From NCBI GenBank assembly GCA_036873135.1, contig JAPTYO010000017.1, positions 3,162,001 through 3,226,000 on the forward strand: 64,000 bases of DNA, written 5' to 3'. The translations under genes and the position numbers were made by a program. The DNA is from Clarkia xantiana subsp. parviflora. Its lineage: Eukaryota; Streptophyta; Magnoliopsida; Myrtales; Onagraceae. Below the pieces are notes generated by a model that was not told the origin of the DNA, did not search any database, and worked only from the letters and a program-made list of their open reading frames with translations. Shown here in pieces: positions 52,788-64,000 of this stretch. Each line of letters opens with the position of its first letter. Within the stretch, counting starts at the first letter, position 1.

Positions 52788-54731
52788 ATGACTGGAAGAC
52801 GACCAAAGAAGGCGGGTGCAGACAAGCCGAAGCCAACCAAAAACCAACCAGGACGTTCTCACGTTCCAGATATAGGATCCACCGCCTCATCCGTGCCAAC
52901 CGCAAACGTGCCTTCCGCACGACACAGTCTCGAAGTTCAGGATAATGCATCAACACTCGAGTTCGAGCAAAGAACGGGAATCAAGGAAGAGTTACCATAC
53001 GGGATGCCAGCCAACAAACAGAAGCAGACAACAAGTCAGCAAGATCATTTGCACGTGCATAAAGACATGTTCGCTGCATCCTCCATGCCAACAAGCAGTG
53101 TGCCTTCCGGACAGCATGGCCTTAAAGTCCAAAATACAGCATACATTACACCCCACCTGGAAAAGATGGCAAACATATATACAATCCATGGAGTCTTTGA
53201 TGTTGAAAGCGAAAAGTCGTACGAGCAAGCAGTGTACGTTGCAAAGACAATGCACAAGTTCCATGATACCAACATGGAGTATGTCGACATAAAGGATGCC
53301 GCCTTTGAAGATGTCATTGGTTTTTCATCAAAAGACAAAGAACACATTACGCAGCATGACGCCTTGGTCATAACCACGCAGAAGCCGGCAAGAAGTCAAC
53401 TTGGATCCTCCCACATGCCTGTTGCCACATCCAACGCTTTCTTCATACCAACAAGAAGTGCATCCTTCGCACAGTACGACCAAGGAGTCCTCCAATACAA
53501 AGGTGTCAACCCGCCACTACATGTCACTCCTATCATGACGACCGCGCTCGAAGAACTGCTTGCATTCCGAAAGATGTTAACGAACCAACGATATGCCCCG
53601 CCACCACCACCTATGCCTCCAATAAACGGACAAGTCAAGGAGACAAGAACAAAGTCCCAAGTCACAAGTCATCAAGACACACTGCACCAAGGAATAGGGG
53701 GGCAATACACAGAAGTTACCTTCCAGTACCGACAATCAATGCAAGGAGCAGCACGCTCATACAACCCGTATGTGATAGCACAACACCAAGAAGGGGCATG
53801 GAAACAACCCCCAACCTCCCGCTCAAAAATCTACAAGGAAGGTTCTTCCACAAGGACAAGCCAAGACGATGCTGACACTTGTCACAAGGATCGACGAAAA
53901 AAACCTGTTAATGACGATGACGTCCCAATCACGGGACCGACAACAAGAACCTTGAAGGCAACAATTGAAAAAGAGATAGATGTTTCCTGGGAAAAGAGAC
54001 AACCGCAACAAAAGAGGCCATTCCAATCAGACGTCCAAAGGCTCAAAAAGACCAATCTCGCCAAATGTGTTCCTTTGAACACACCACTGTCCGTCATCTT
54101 GAAAGAGATAAAAAAGACCAAGCTGTGAAAAGATGAAAGCAAATGGTGTGAAAATCACGAAGTATATGGCCATGAGACGGAAAGCTGTATTGGATTAAGG
54201 TTTCATGTAAACAACTTAATCGCAAAAGGAGAAATGAAGAAATATATCGACCAAGGCAATAAGCATCAAAGGAAGTCTTATGTGAAGTCTTCAAGAAAAA
54301 GCAAAGGGAAAGAAAAGGCGAATGATAATCCACCTATCGCCAAGCGCCGGAAAAACAACGTCACTCATGGAACCAATTATGACGACTTATACAATCCTTG
54401 GAACACGAAGGTGGAGGAAGCAAATTTCAAACTCCCGGAAAACAAACTTCACCGTCCACTTAAGCCAACGACTGCCTTCCTTGGCAAGAACGTTGAAGAA
54501 CGACGCAAGTACCATAAAACTGGGGGGCATATCATCAACATTTGTTCATCCCCAAAGGTGGAGATTGAAGAGCTCAACACGCTAGACGCACTGAGGAACT
54601 ATGTGGCACGTGGCAAAACTTGCCGACAAATCACCTATGAAGACGTCAAACACATCAGCAATCCCTTTATCTCCTTTTTTCGCATATCTACTTTAAGTCT
54701 TCTTAGAGTAAGTATAACTTATGTTTATTAG
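52788..54731 (+). CDS. E3 chimeric gag-like gene, one in-frame TGA, CHHC zinc motif
   Basis: ATG 52788 opens a frame of 446 codons to a TGA at 54126-54128. The same frame continues without further stops to 54731 (647 codons in all). Residues 1-125 carry two repeats with a (S)VPT...VPS...VQ(D/N)A pattern. Residues about 127-190 match the gag-protease linker of N1/E1 (YTIHG, VYVAKTMHKFHD, DVIGFSSKDKEHITQ, DALVITT). A third repeat copy follows, then VTPIMTTALEELLAF and a PPPPPMPP tract as in the N2 gag. After the TGA is a C-x2-H-x4-H-x4-C motif (54147-54188) followed by LIAKGEMKKYI, as in E1. No conventional capsid domain is evident. Confidence 0.7.
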
Positions 54732-55445
54732 CTTTAGTACTTTACAAAAGGAACGATCAATAGACGCCTTCCTGTAATCCGTTGTACGAACTCCAAATAT
54801 CTAATGAAGGTTAAATCTACTTTCGTAGGTACATTATTATATCATGCATACTACCTTGGAATAACGCCAAGTAGCAACTACGCACATATTAATTGCGTCA
54901 ACAACACAAGCTATCGCACTATGAACAACAAACGGCTTAGGTCATACAACATCCCCATGCAACGGAGCCTCAAGCATTCTATACGCACATGACTAAAAAT
55001 CGCGCTACAATAATAAACAATACGGGGGCATTACCCAAGTGACAACGTCATCAACATTGTGGAAGAAAGGAATTCAGGATACGCTCATATGTTATACGCA
55101 CGCCTGTGCCAAACCCATCACGAAAAAAGAGTTAGAAAATTATTTCCAACATCCAGCAAGTTTACCTTTGTCAAGAACACAAGAGGGATCGTACCACTCA
55201 AAACGGAAGCTGACAGCGAAACCTAATCTTCGGACAAAACAAAGGAGAAGATGAGGATTCCACCAGAATAACATCTCTCAACCATATGCACAATTGGCAT
55301 ACAAACATAACCTCGAAAAGAGTCACAAGTGTATGAAGAAACATATCAAATAAACCAAGGCTCCTTGAAAGTGAACACATGAAGCATACATCGCAAAGCC
55401 AGCACAATAATTCAACACCGCGCAATGCGCAATAGCAAAAGGAGA
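54732..55445. other. E3 spacer between gag and protease remnant, no gene recognised
   Basis: Short frames only. A decayed protease N-terminal part would be expected here, but I cannot see its active-site motif. Confidence 0.4.
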
Positions 55446-55870
55446 GCAACAACTCCAAATCGGCGTTCCGTTCATGATTGTAGAAAAGCTTGACGATGGA
55501 ACCCTAGGATATACAACCATGAACAAGTGGGGTGTGATAAGCGCCAACATCACACCAAAAGATCAAGTTTCCAACAAAAGGCAGGAATTGGTGAAATAAA
55601 GGGAGATCAGCAGCTATCAAAAGACTGCTACAAGGTTGCACTCTAACATAATGTCAAGACAAACAATAGCGGAATCCCCGTCATTGATGTAAACCCAAGG
55701 ATAGATCATGCACGTCCTGCTCTTGTTGAAGCATTACAAGAAATCAAGATAGATGAGCCAGAAAGGATGGTCCAAGTAGGCACATCACGGTTAGAAGATG
55801 AAGTAATAGAAACCATCAAGAAACAGCGGTACGACTGCCAAGCGACTTGGGAAGCACCAAGCTGACAAGT
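55446..55870 (+). pseudogene. E3 protease C-terminus and protease-RT linker remnant
   Basis: Translation gives QLQIGVPFMIVEKLDDGTLG and MNKWGVISANITPKDQ, matching N1 protease (DVPFFITEEM, INKWGMV). After a frame change come GIGEIKGDQQLSKDCYKVAL and VIDVNPRIDHARPALVEALQEIKIDEPERMVQVG, matching the N1 linker (LLIDEDPREDHGRPAPMEEL, EEPDKKAKIG). It ends where RT would begin. The active site is not visible. Confidence 0.7.
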
Positions 55871-58489
55871 GCTCGGCATTCCACCAAAGTGAAGAAACGA
55901 ATAATTGCAAGAACACGCGGTACATTTCTTCTAAAAAGGAAACACCAAGCAATGATCATACATAGGAATGTACATCATTCTAAGGAGGCATCAACACGTA
56001 TCATCTAGAGGACGCATACAATAATGCATAAGTCGCTGTTCATACCGACAATTTCACAATCACATGTAGCGAGTAATACTTGGAAAAGCTACGCTCCCAA
56101 CATATACGCACCTGTCATGATCCGCACCTATCGCGTCCGCACTTAGGGAAGTTTCCTACACAAACAAGGAATCTTCGTATCAGATTCCTTTACTTTATTT
56201 ATTATATGCATTACTAAAAAGAAAATTTCATAATTCCATATTTTTGCAAACTTGCAAACATTGCAACTATCTGACAAAGAGCAACTCTGTTCGTAGGTAC
56301 ATGCTACACTATGATTACTACATGGGAATTATGCCAAATAGTAACCTATGCACATAATATCTACTTCAACAATACAAGCTAAGCATTATGTTCAAGAAGG
56401 GATTTATGGCATACAACGCCAACATATCTATTATCTACACCAACATGGAGTTTATTTCTCCATACATAACAGCGGCTATATCAAGAAGATGTCGGCAACA
56501 CAAAGCCATCACGCTATGGGCACAATCAACCTATATATGGCAATGACAACTTGCGGCTTACCTACAAAAAGGGACTTACAAAATTCTCTACTCAAAGTGA
56601 CGACTATTCCAAAGGCGTCAACAGCAAGCAATATCTTGGATAAACACTAAGATTAACTATCAAAAGTAGCATGTTGTGGTATCCTCTTTGTAAGGACAAA
56701 CCCCATGTTTACTTCTAAAAAATGGCATGTGCGAAATGCTCGTAGAAGCAAATCCTCATGTTCATAGCTATTCCTTGAATTGAAACAGGATGCGGCAAAT
56801 GCAGTGATGGGACTGATCACCCCATCGTGGCGGAAGTCCTCTTGTTAGACGACAACCCCACACATCAAAAGTATGCATACTCTCTTAAGGGTTCATACAC
56901 CATGATGACTTAAGCCTGAAAAAGGATAGCTTCATGTTATACGCTTTTTAAAGCAAACCTTATACAAAACTCATCAAACTTACAAGTCGAGTCTTGTATA
57001 ACGTTATCTTGCTCTTTAGCATTTAACGCCAAAACAACAAAATCAGCAAGAAGTATCTTGCAACAACGTCGCCTTAGAGTGGAACTAAGAGACGGTATAA
57101 ACTTAACTGTTTCTACGTCAAGACGGCACCGCTACATGTCAAAGGCCAAGTGCCAAGTATATTACTACTTGCAATGCTACAAGTACCAAGTGTACATAAC
57201 ACCCTGCAATGCCCAAGTCGCAACATCCTATGCTATGTCCATCACAACAAGGAATTCAATCCTATCATGCAAGTCCAATACATACGGACAATAAAGATAG
57301 CTCAAGGTATGAAATATTACTAACAAGTTATCATATGTTTATTATTATTGAAAACAGGTCCAAGTGACGAAATATCATACAAGCAAAGGCATAAACAAAG
57401 AATTATCAAAACAACATCAACCCATTCACAAAGGGTTCAACATGTTGGAAGCCGACATCCTGGCACCAACCAAGAGATAACATCATCTCTAAGGATCTAT
57501 GGCAAAGAATTCATAATGTCAATATCAAATGCAATGTCGTCATCCACACAAAGGACACGACAAGAATGGTCGCTTCAACTTCAACACGACATAGCTCTTC
57601 AACATAAGCACGACAATCGGCAATACGTGCATCAAAACCAGACGTCAAAAAATGCTTACCTCAATGGGAGGAACGCTCCTCCTTGGGCCGGTCCCTCGAC
57701 CGGGGGGCAGAAGACACCACCGCACGACCCTCAACTCTATTCCCTTTATCACAAGAAGGAGTTAGCACGGTCGTACTCGGTATAAAGAACTAAGAATCGC
57801 TCGAGGAACGCGCCCCTCGGATCTTTTGAGAATTGTGCTAAATCCGGGAACTGCAACCATGCGTTCAGCAACATGAAAACAACAACTTGGAAAATTAACA
57901 AGTTACAAGAAGATACAAAGAGGTGCCTTACTCACAAGTTCTTTACCGCGACCATATCCGGAAACTCCAGACTAGCGGGGGCAATTGTACGGACATTCCT
58001 TCCAACGAACGGATTACTGTACACATCAGGCTATCTGCAAAGACGAGCTTTTTCCATCAAGTCCAACCTACATTACAACATGATACAAGTCATAAAGGAC
58101 ATCGACATCTACACTTGGTGTATTATTTAGCTGCTCTACCATGTCAACATACCAAATCTTCAGGAGGACGTATATGTGTAACGAGCATCATGCAAGGGGG
58201 GCAACTTCTTCAACACATCCACCTTACATGTCGACATCGAGCTCATACTCGCAGCATACAGGATTACAAGGGCGAAATATTTTCTAAGTGTTTTGCTCTG
58301 GACGACAATCAGCATATTGCAAGCTGTCAGCGTGTTACTATGTGTCTGCATATTACTAAGTGTTAGCATACAACAAGGTGTTGGCATACAACCTGTGTTT
58401 ACATCAAAACATACGGATACAGCGTACATAGCTAGGGATGGAGAAAAGAATTCTAAGTGTGGGGGCAGGTGCGCACATACGTGTACGTA
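55871..58489. other. E3 internal region lacking RT and integrase, no gene recognised
   Basis: About 2.6 kb of A-rich sequence occupies the place of RT, RNase H and integrase. No FRDLN, YVDD, TDGS or HHCC-like motifs were found. Several + frames of 60-147 codons (for example 57348-57785 and 57923-58366) are open but unrecognised. Confidence 0.5.
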
Positions 58490-59140
58490 TATACATGTCG
58501 ACAAGGATGCATGTCGACAAGGAGAAAATATTTTCTAAGTGTTGTACGTACATACATGTCGACAAGGATGCATGTCGACAAGTGGAAAATATTTTCTAAG
58601 TGTTTCCATGTACGTACATACATGTAGACAAGGATGCATGTCGACAAGTGAAGAATATTTTCTAAGTATTTCCATGTACGTACATACATGTCGACAAGGA
58701 TGCATGTCGACAAATGAAAAATATTTTCTAAGTGTTTCCATGTACGTACATACATGTCGACAAGGATGCATGTCGAAAAGTGAAAAATATTTTCTAAGTG
58801 TTTCCATGTACGTACATACATGTCGACAAGGATGCGTGTCGACAAGGAGAAAATATTTTCTAAGTGTTTCCATGTACGTACATACATGTCGAAAAGGATG
58901 CATGTCGACAAGTGAAAAATATTTTCTAAGTGTTTCCATGTACGTACATACATGTCGACAAGGATACATGTCGACGAGGAGAAAATATTTTCTAAGTGTT
59001 TCCATGTACGTACATACATGTCGACAAGGAGAAAATATTTTCTAAGTGTTTCCATGTACGTACATACATGTCAACAAGGATGGATGTCAACAAGGGGAGA
59101 ATATTTTCTAAGTGTTTCCATGTATTTACGTACATGTCGA
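58490..59140. repeat. E3 66-bp tandem repeat array, about ten copies
   Basis: The landmark TATTTTCTAAGTGTTTCCATG recurs mostly every 66 bp (58592, 58658, 58724 and on; some copies shorter). Units contain GTCGAC, ATGCAT and TGTACGTACA palindromes. Since 66 is a multiple of three, frames are open on both strands; these are not called as genes. Confidence 0.9.
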
Positions 59141-60530
59141 CAAGGATGGATTGCATGCATCAAGTAGCTATTATCAACTTCTACACAATGCCTCCTAAGC
59201 ATTCCTATGACGCTTATTGACAAAGTTCATACGACGACATCTATGGTAACAAGCATTAAATATTGTTAAAATATTTTCTAAGTGTTTTAGCATGTTTGCA
59301 GACGATGACCGACAGTCTACACATGACGCTCAACGTACATTGCCTAAGATATCATTACGAACATACAACCATTGGCGGCCATGTACGTACAACTACCAAT
59401 CATCAATATCGAGCATGCAAAAACAACGGCTAAGGCATGGAACAACATGTCGGCAATGAACACTATGCATAAGGGAAATATAACGATTCATTTGCACTTT
59501 TCTAAAATTTTCAGCACTTAGAAAATTTTTGGCCAATTTAGGGGCTAAGTATTCTAATGCATTTTTTCAAACACCTTGTAGGCATGATAAGATAACTAGG
59601 TACATAGAGATTTCAAGATTGAATCAAGACCAAAAGAAATCACGAAATGTCCAACCATATACGGAATTGAGCTCACCAACACGAAGCGAATCTGATTGAT
59701 ATCAACAATGATGTGTCTATTCCAAATTTATGATCACAAAAGCTTCATCTTCATCAAGAATGGATAGCTTCTTGGAGATTTATCTATAAAGGATGTAAGC
59801 TAATGAGTTTTCTCTCTCCTTTTTTTTACTAATAATGTCTACACCATGTGCTAAGGACTAAACTTCCATGTATTTTCATATAAGTCCTTAGCAACCTTTA
59901 CAAGCATCTTTGCATCTCTCCTATGTTCATATTGCATATATATTACAAAATGCTTCATGAAACACTACACGCAACTATTATTTCATAGTACGTACATAGA
60001 ATTTATCATACACGTTTATTATTTGTGATCGTTACATGATTATTTTTATAATCTAAGTATGAATCTCATGTTTATATCATGTCTCACATTTACACCATAC
60101 TACATGCTTGCATCATTTACTATGTTTACATCATGCTCAATGTTGACAAGCATGTTTTCCAATTTTATATTATTCCAAGTGTTTTGCTTATTACATGATA
60201 ACATCATCCGTCTATTATGTCGTTATTTGCATACTGACAACATGTTACATGTTTACATCATGTACCATGATATTATCACGTTGTATAAATCTTTATTTCA
60301 CTCATTACCCGATATTGCGAATATAATTGCATATTGTTATAGGTATATTGTCCGCTACGCTAATCCTATACACAGATTACGTACGTACGGCGAAAAATTG
60401 AAGTTGGTCAAATTCATGATCTCAACATTCGAATTGAAAAACAGGCCACCCCTGAGGTCAGTACCGAACATAAATTGGACGAATATCTTATCTTATAAAA
60501 GAGTCAAGCACGGGTTTCGAACCACTACTT
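59141..60530. other. E3 3' internal region, no gene recognised
   Basis: AT-rich, with an isolated CAGCACTTAGAAAATTTTTGG-type inverted repeat near 59495-59530. One + frame (60059-60532) runs to the PPT and is rich in Met, Leu and His. It is unrecognised and likely chance. Confidence 0.4.
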
Positions 60531-60544
60531 GACTCGGGGGCAAG
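60531..60544 (+). other. E3 polypurine tract (GACTCGGGGGCAAG)
   Basis: It directly precedes the 3' LTR start TGTTAGATATC at 60545. N1 and N2 carry GACTCGGGGGCATG at the same place. Confidence 0.85.
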
Positions 60545-61270
60545 TGTTAGATATCTGTCTAATTCAGGTTCGTATTTGCATTTCGAGCCTCGTAAAATAT
60601 CCCAAAACCCGTAAAAAAACCCTTTCGCGGACACCCAAGTCTAAAACAGTCCTGGATACGCGCAATTCCCGGGCCGAAAGGACTTCCGGATTGCCCTAAG
60701 GCGATCCGGACCAGTCTGGATTGCCCCAAGGCAATCCGGACCCGTCCCGGATTGCTTTTAGCAATCCGGACGGGTCCGGATTACCGTTTTTTCCTCCGCG
60801 CTCACCCCGATTATTTTTACCGATTGCGAGAACTCGGTGCACGCGTAGTCCACCTTGGTGACAGTATACGTATTTCCATATACCGACATCAAGCCATTCA
60901 AAATTGAGCATGATCCTTAGGTTCCCTATAAATAGGGGCCTAGGTCTCTCATTTTAGACAATTCCCTCACTTTTGGACTTGAAATGCTCTGACTTCTCTC
61001 TAAGGCTTTCTCTCTCTAAAATTGCTAACTTGAGCGTCGGAGTGGGCCCAACCAGCATCCCCCCCCCCCCACGCTGGTTACTGCCCTTCGTGCAGGACCC
61101 GAAGATCGAGAGTCCAAGGTTGAGGATCGAAGTCCAGCTCAGTGATTGTGTATTAAGGATTGCGGCGTTCCCGTCCTTATACATATATCTCGAGCCCGAT
61201 CGTGAAGGAAAAAGCCTGTTCGTGAAAAGCAAAAGCCCGAAGCAGCCCAAGTGGTGAAGCGAACGCAAAA
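60545..61270 (+). repeat. E3 3' LTR
   Basis: A 726-bp LTR, 30 bp longer than the 5' LTR because of an additional GGATTGC...GCAATCC palindrome unit (60735-60784). TATA box at 60927-60933. The terminal CA is changed to AA (GCGAACGCAAAA). TSD GAATC follows. Confidence 0.9.
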
Positions 61271-62030
61271 GAATCCTAGTCATTTCCAACCATCACAACA
61301 TGTCTATCCTAGTGCGCATTCCATATATTTAACCAGGGCTCCGCCCACAACATGCAATGTCCAGCTAGCTTGACTATGTCAAGACAACATTTCTAATCAT
61401 GCATTAATATATATTGAATAATAAAGAATTGCAATTCAGCCCTCTAATTAATCCAGTCCCAAAAACATGTATCTTCGAGATCCATCCCCATAATCGAAAC
61501 AAGGCATAAAGGTTAGAAACCCTATGAGCACTGTGTAGTCCATTTAGAAGTTCAAAAACATTTGGATTTTAAAACTTGACCACACTATTTTATTTAATTG
61601 ACTTGTCATTTTTTAAAATCATTTCGGTTCAGTCAATTTCGGTTCGGTTTGGTCCGGTTCAGAAAATCTGGTTAGGCCCGGTCCGGTAAATCCGGTTCGG
61701 TTCGGTTTTAAATTTTAAAATCTGGTTCGGTCCGAACCAGTCAAATAAAATAGGGTTTGGTTCGGTTCTACACACAAAACCGGTTCAGTTAGATCCACTT
61801 AATTACCCTGGTTCGACCCGACCCGATTAGGTTGAACCGATAGTGAAAACCCGGTTCGATTTAAATCCGTCCGTGTTTAATATATTGGGACAGCCCAATA
61901 AAAAAAAATTCAAAAAGTTGGGCCGAAATGTTTACTTGTGGCCCAAGCATGGTTTTAAAGTCCAAAAATAATTAACTTAACCACCAAGTAACATTAATTA
62001 TATAAAATAGTTTTCAATATTAAATAAATA
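61271..62030. repeat. Right arm of the large inverted repeat (outer part)
   Basis: Inverted match to 46310-47100. It includes a GGTTCGGTTCGG-type array at 61620-61870 that mirrors the CCGAACC array of the left arm. The first five bases are the E3 TSD. Confidence 0.7.
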
Positions 62031-62725
62031 TATATATATATAACTCGGCAAAATACAAACATATATATATATTTATTGCTAAGATTCTATCTTTAAGATT
62101 AAATCAATCAACAATATATATATATATGTAAAATTTGGTTCTTATATATATAATATATATTTATTTATTGTCAATATCATAAATAGGGTAACAAATATAC
62201 TTGTAAAAACCTAATTTTGGACCACGCGCGACACGTGAGACGTATGGCGCACCTAAATAAGGAAATGTCTAAATTTGGCAAGTAGCGAAGCATCCAAAGA
62301 TGCTCAGAGCAATATTATGATAGTTATATGTATTTATTGTAGAAAATATTTACGGAATATTTAGTATTAAATTTCAGCATATTTAGCATTTAATATAGAG
62401 AATAAATCAGTAGGATTTTATTACCTAATTAAACTAAGCCCTATGTATTATAAATAGTGGTCTATGTTTACCTTGGGGGATAAAAAAAGAAGAAAGGAAA
62501 ATTATCAGAAAAATACAGAGATTCGTCTGATGATAGTGTTCTTATTAATATAGCATGCAAATATCTTAGTTTGTTTGTCTTCATTAGTTTTTTTTTTATT
62601 ATTATAATAATTATACTAACAAAATTGATATTCCTTACATCGACACATATCGGGAAACCCATCACTCCATCCACGACATTCACGACAGCCACGACTTCGC
62701 CTCACTTCACTGTCGACCACCAGGA
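62031..62725. other. AT-rich spacer, no gene seen
   Basis: TA-rich tracts at 62040-62160 and a purine-rich run near 62480. Nothing recognised. Confidence 0.5.
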
Positions 62726-62870
62726 CCGGTCCAGGACCATTTAAGTCCATTTAGAATGGACTTTTCCATTTCGGTCCTAGACCGGTCCAGGACCGTTAGG
62801 ACCGTTTGAAACGGTCTCGGTCTTAACGGTCCTGGTTTCGGTCCAGGTCCGTTAGGACCGTTAGGTCCAG
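62726..62870. repeat. GGACCG/CGGTCC word array, left
   Basis: Dense degenerate words such as GGACCGGTCCAGGACCGTTAGG occur on both strands. A similar array lies at 63510-63690. Confidence 0.7.
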
Positions 62871-63359
62871 ACTTTTTTTTTTTTTTTTAATTCAAGTTTT
62901 TTTATCTGAATTTTTTTTAGATATTAAATATGAATTTGTTAATATATTATATTTTGTAAATATTATTATATTAACTTCGAATTTTTTATTATATGATATT
63001 TTTTAAATGTTAATATATTAAATCTGATTTTTTTAATACATGATATTTTTTAAATATTAATATATTAAAACTGATTTTTTTAGCTAAATCTGAACGTAAC
63101 GTGAAATATATATTCTTCAAGATCGGTTCAGGATTGTTAAGACTGTTTAAGCAATTCTGATATTTTCATTCCCGGTTTTGAAAAAAAAAAATTCTTAGAA
63201 TCCAATTATTTCATAGAAAAAATCTAAAAACAAATCCTAATTTTTTTTATTCGTAATAGTTTTTATTAAATAACTAAAATAAAATTCTAAGAAATGAGAT
63301 TTTTTTTTTTTTTACAAATAAGGAAAATATTATAGTACAAAATAGTTATAAAATTTAAG

Positions 63360-63422
<63 letters not shown>

Positions 63423-63509
63423 ATATAGGCAAGCACTGCTACTGCTATACAAGAAGTACAGCAAGCAGCTCCTGAGTCCTGGCTACACCTTGCCAACTTG
63501 ATAGTTATT
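62871..63509. repeat. AT-rich core with (TA)n microsatellite at 63362-63414
   Basis: Poly-T/poly-A runs and about 26 TA dinucleotides. There is no supported coding sequence; the frame at 63287-63553 is a reading of the TA repeat. Confidence 0.8.
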
Positions 63510-63690
63510 GTCTTAACGGTCCAAACGGTCCGGATTTGGACTCCACGGTCCAAACGGTCCTAGATCGAAATTAAGTCCAGGACCGTTAAGGACCGAAATG
63601 GTAGGTCCATTGGACCTGGACTCAAACGGTCCTGGACTTTTCGGTTCGGTCCTGGAACGGTCACGGACTGGACTTGGACTTTATGGACTT
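63510..63690. repeat. GGACCG/CGGTCC word array, right
   Basis: It matches the style of 62726-62870 and ends GGACTTTTTGCTCACTCCTA. The complement TAGGAGTGAGCAAAAAGTCC resembles termini of plant hAT-type non-autonomous transposons, from memory only. Confidence 0.6.
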
Positions 63691-64000
63691 TTTGCTCACT
63701 CCTACATCTGACCCAATTCGCTGCTGTCATATCGCCCGGTGTCACCCGTACCAGCGTCCAACGATCCAGCTCTTCCCCGACCAGCCACTACGATTCTGAA
63801 CGAATCCGACTACCGTGTCCTCTACTATGTCGCTCTGGCTGGCCTGCCGCATAGTCACTCCACCATCGCCGCTGCTGTTAGCCATAGCTAGCCTTCGGTC
63901 GAGCTAATATGTTCTGTTGTTCCATTGACGTCCAACGCAGTTACTAATCTTCATAGACATCACGATCTGTAATAGTCCATTCATTACAACCATCCTCAAC
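63691..64000. other. Right edge, no firm gene
   Basis: Higher GC than the preceding DNA. A 47-codon - strand frame (63885-63742, MANSSGDGGVT and on) is open from ATG to stop but has no recognised family. It could be the start of a gene fragment or chance. Confidence 0.25.

Larger units (their letters stand above)
52041..61270 (+). mobile_element. E3: non-autonomous gypsy retrotransposon
   Basis: TSD GAATC (52036-52040, 61271-61275), 5' LTR 52041-52736, PBS 52739-52754, a gag-like gene 52788-54731, a protease/linker remnant 55446-55870, a 66-bp repeat array 58490-59140, PPT 60531-60544 and 3' LTR 60545-61270. No RT, RNase H or integrase motif is present in the 9.2 kb. The LTR, PPT and linker sequences are Tat-like and closest to N1/N2. 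It must have been mobilised by another element's enzymes. Confidence 0.9.

Noticed and set aside
58453..59055. 200-codon - strand and 168-codon + strand ORFs with repeated peptide units
   Set aside because: They are produced by the 66-bp tandem repeat in both directions; no start context or family supports a protein.
61265..61270. E3 3' LTR end placed before GCAAAA because it does not end in CA
   Set aside because: The 5' LTR ends GCAACA at the aligned position and the GAATC TSD begins directly after GCAAAA, so a C-to-A change is simpler.

Overview
This is plant nuclear DNA made almost entirely of LTR retrotransposons. No bacterial features, rRNA, tRNA or CRISPR arrays are visible, and no complete host gene was recognised. 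The diagnosis rests on several Ty3/gypsy polyproteins with a second RNase H before the integrase (the plant Tat lineage), a Ty1/copia relic, TG...CA LTRs with 5-bp target-site duplications (TSDs), PBS sequences beginning TGGCGCCGT and G-rich polypurine tracts. The layout is typical of a repeat-rich intergenic region of a flowering plant.

Left half, 1-34496: four elements nested in one another. E0 (+ strand, its 5' part outside the window) is split by E1 (- strand, 745-32387, TSD GTGAA). E1's integrase is split by N1 (- strand, 5508-26606, TSD GTTAG). N1's left LTR is split by N2 (- strand, 5904-16063, TSD GATAC). N1 keeps a nearly open 1.1-kb-codon pol but no gag. N2 keeps a decayed gag but no pol. 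N1 also carries an extra internal LTR.

Middle, 35017-45975: E2 (+ strand, TSD GATCC) has two 717-bp LTRs, gag, protease, RT, two RNase H domains and integrase, all with stops or frameshifts. It is the same family as E0 and E1 and lies divergent to E1.

Right part, 46000-64000: two inverted arms of about 0.9 kb enclose LTR fragments and a decayed copia element (48178-51407, - strand). The right arm is split by E3 (+ strand, 52041-61270, TSD GAATC), a non-autonomous gypsy element with a chimeric gag-like gene and only a protease remnant. The last 2 kb is AT-rich with arrays of GGACCG-type motifs and a long (TA)n tract.

How the genes work together: gag and pol read away from the 5' LTR. In E0, E1, E2 and N1 (and probably N2) a separate gene on the opposite strand starts from its own TATA box just inside the 3' LTR and reads towards pol. 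It appears to contain introns and encodes a conserved N-terminal domain and/or a coiled-coil C-terminus. In every element an array of short tandem, often palindromic, repeats lies where the 3' end of pol and the 3' end of this antisense gene meet. That antisense gene plus junction array is the most unusual organised system in the window.
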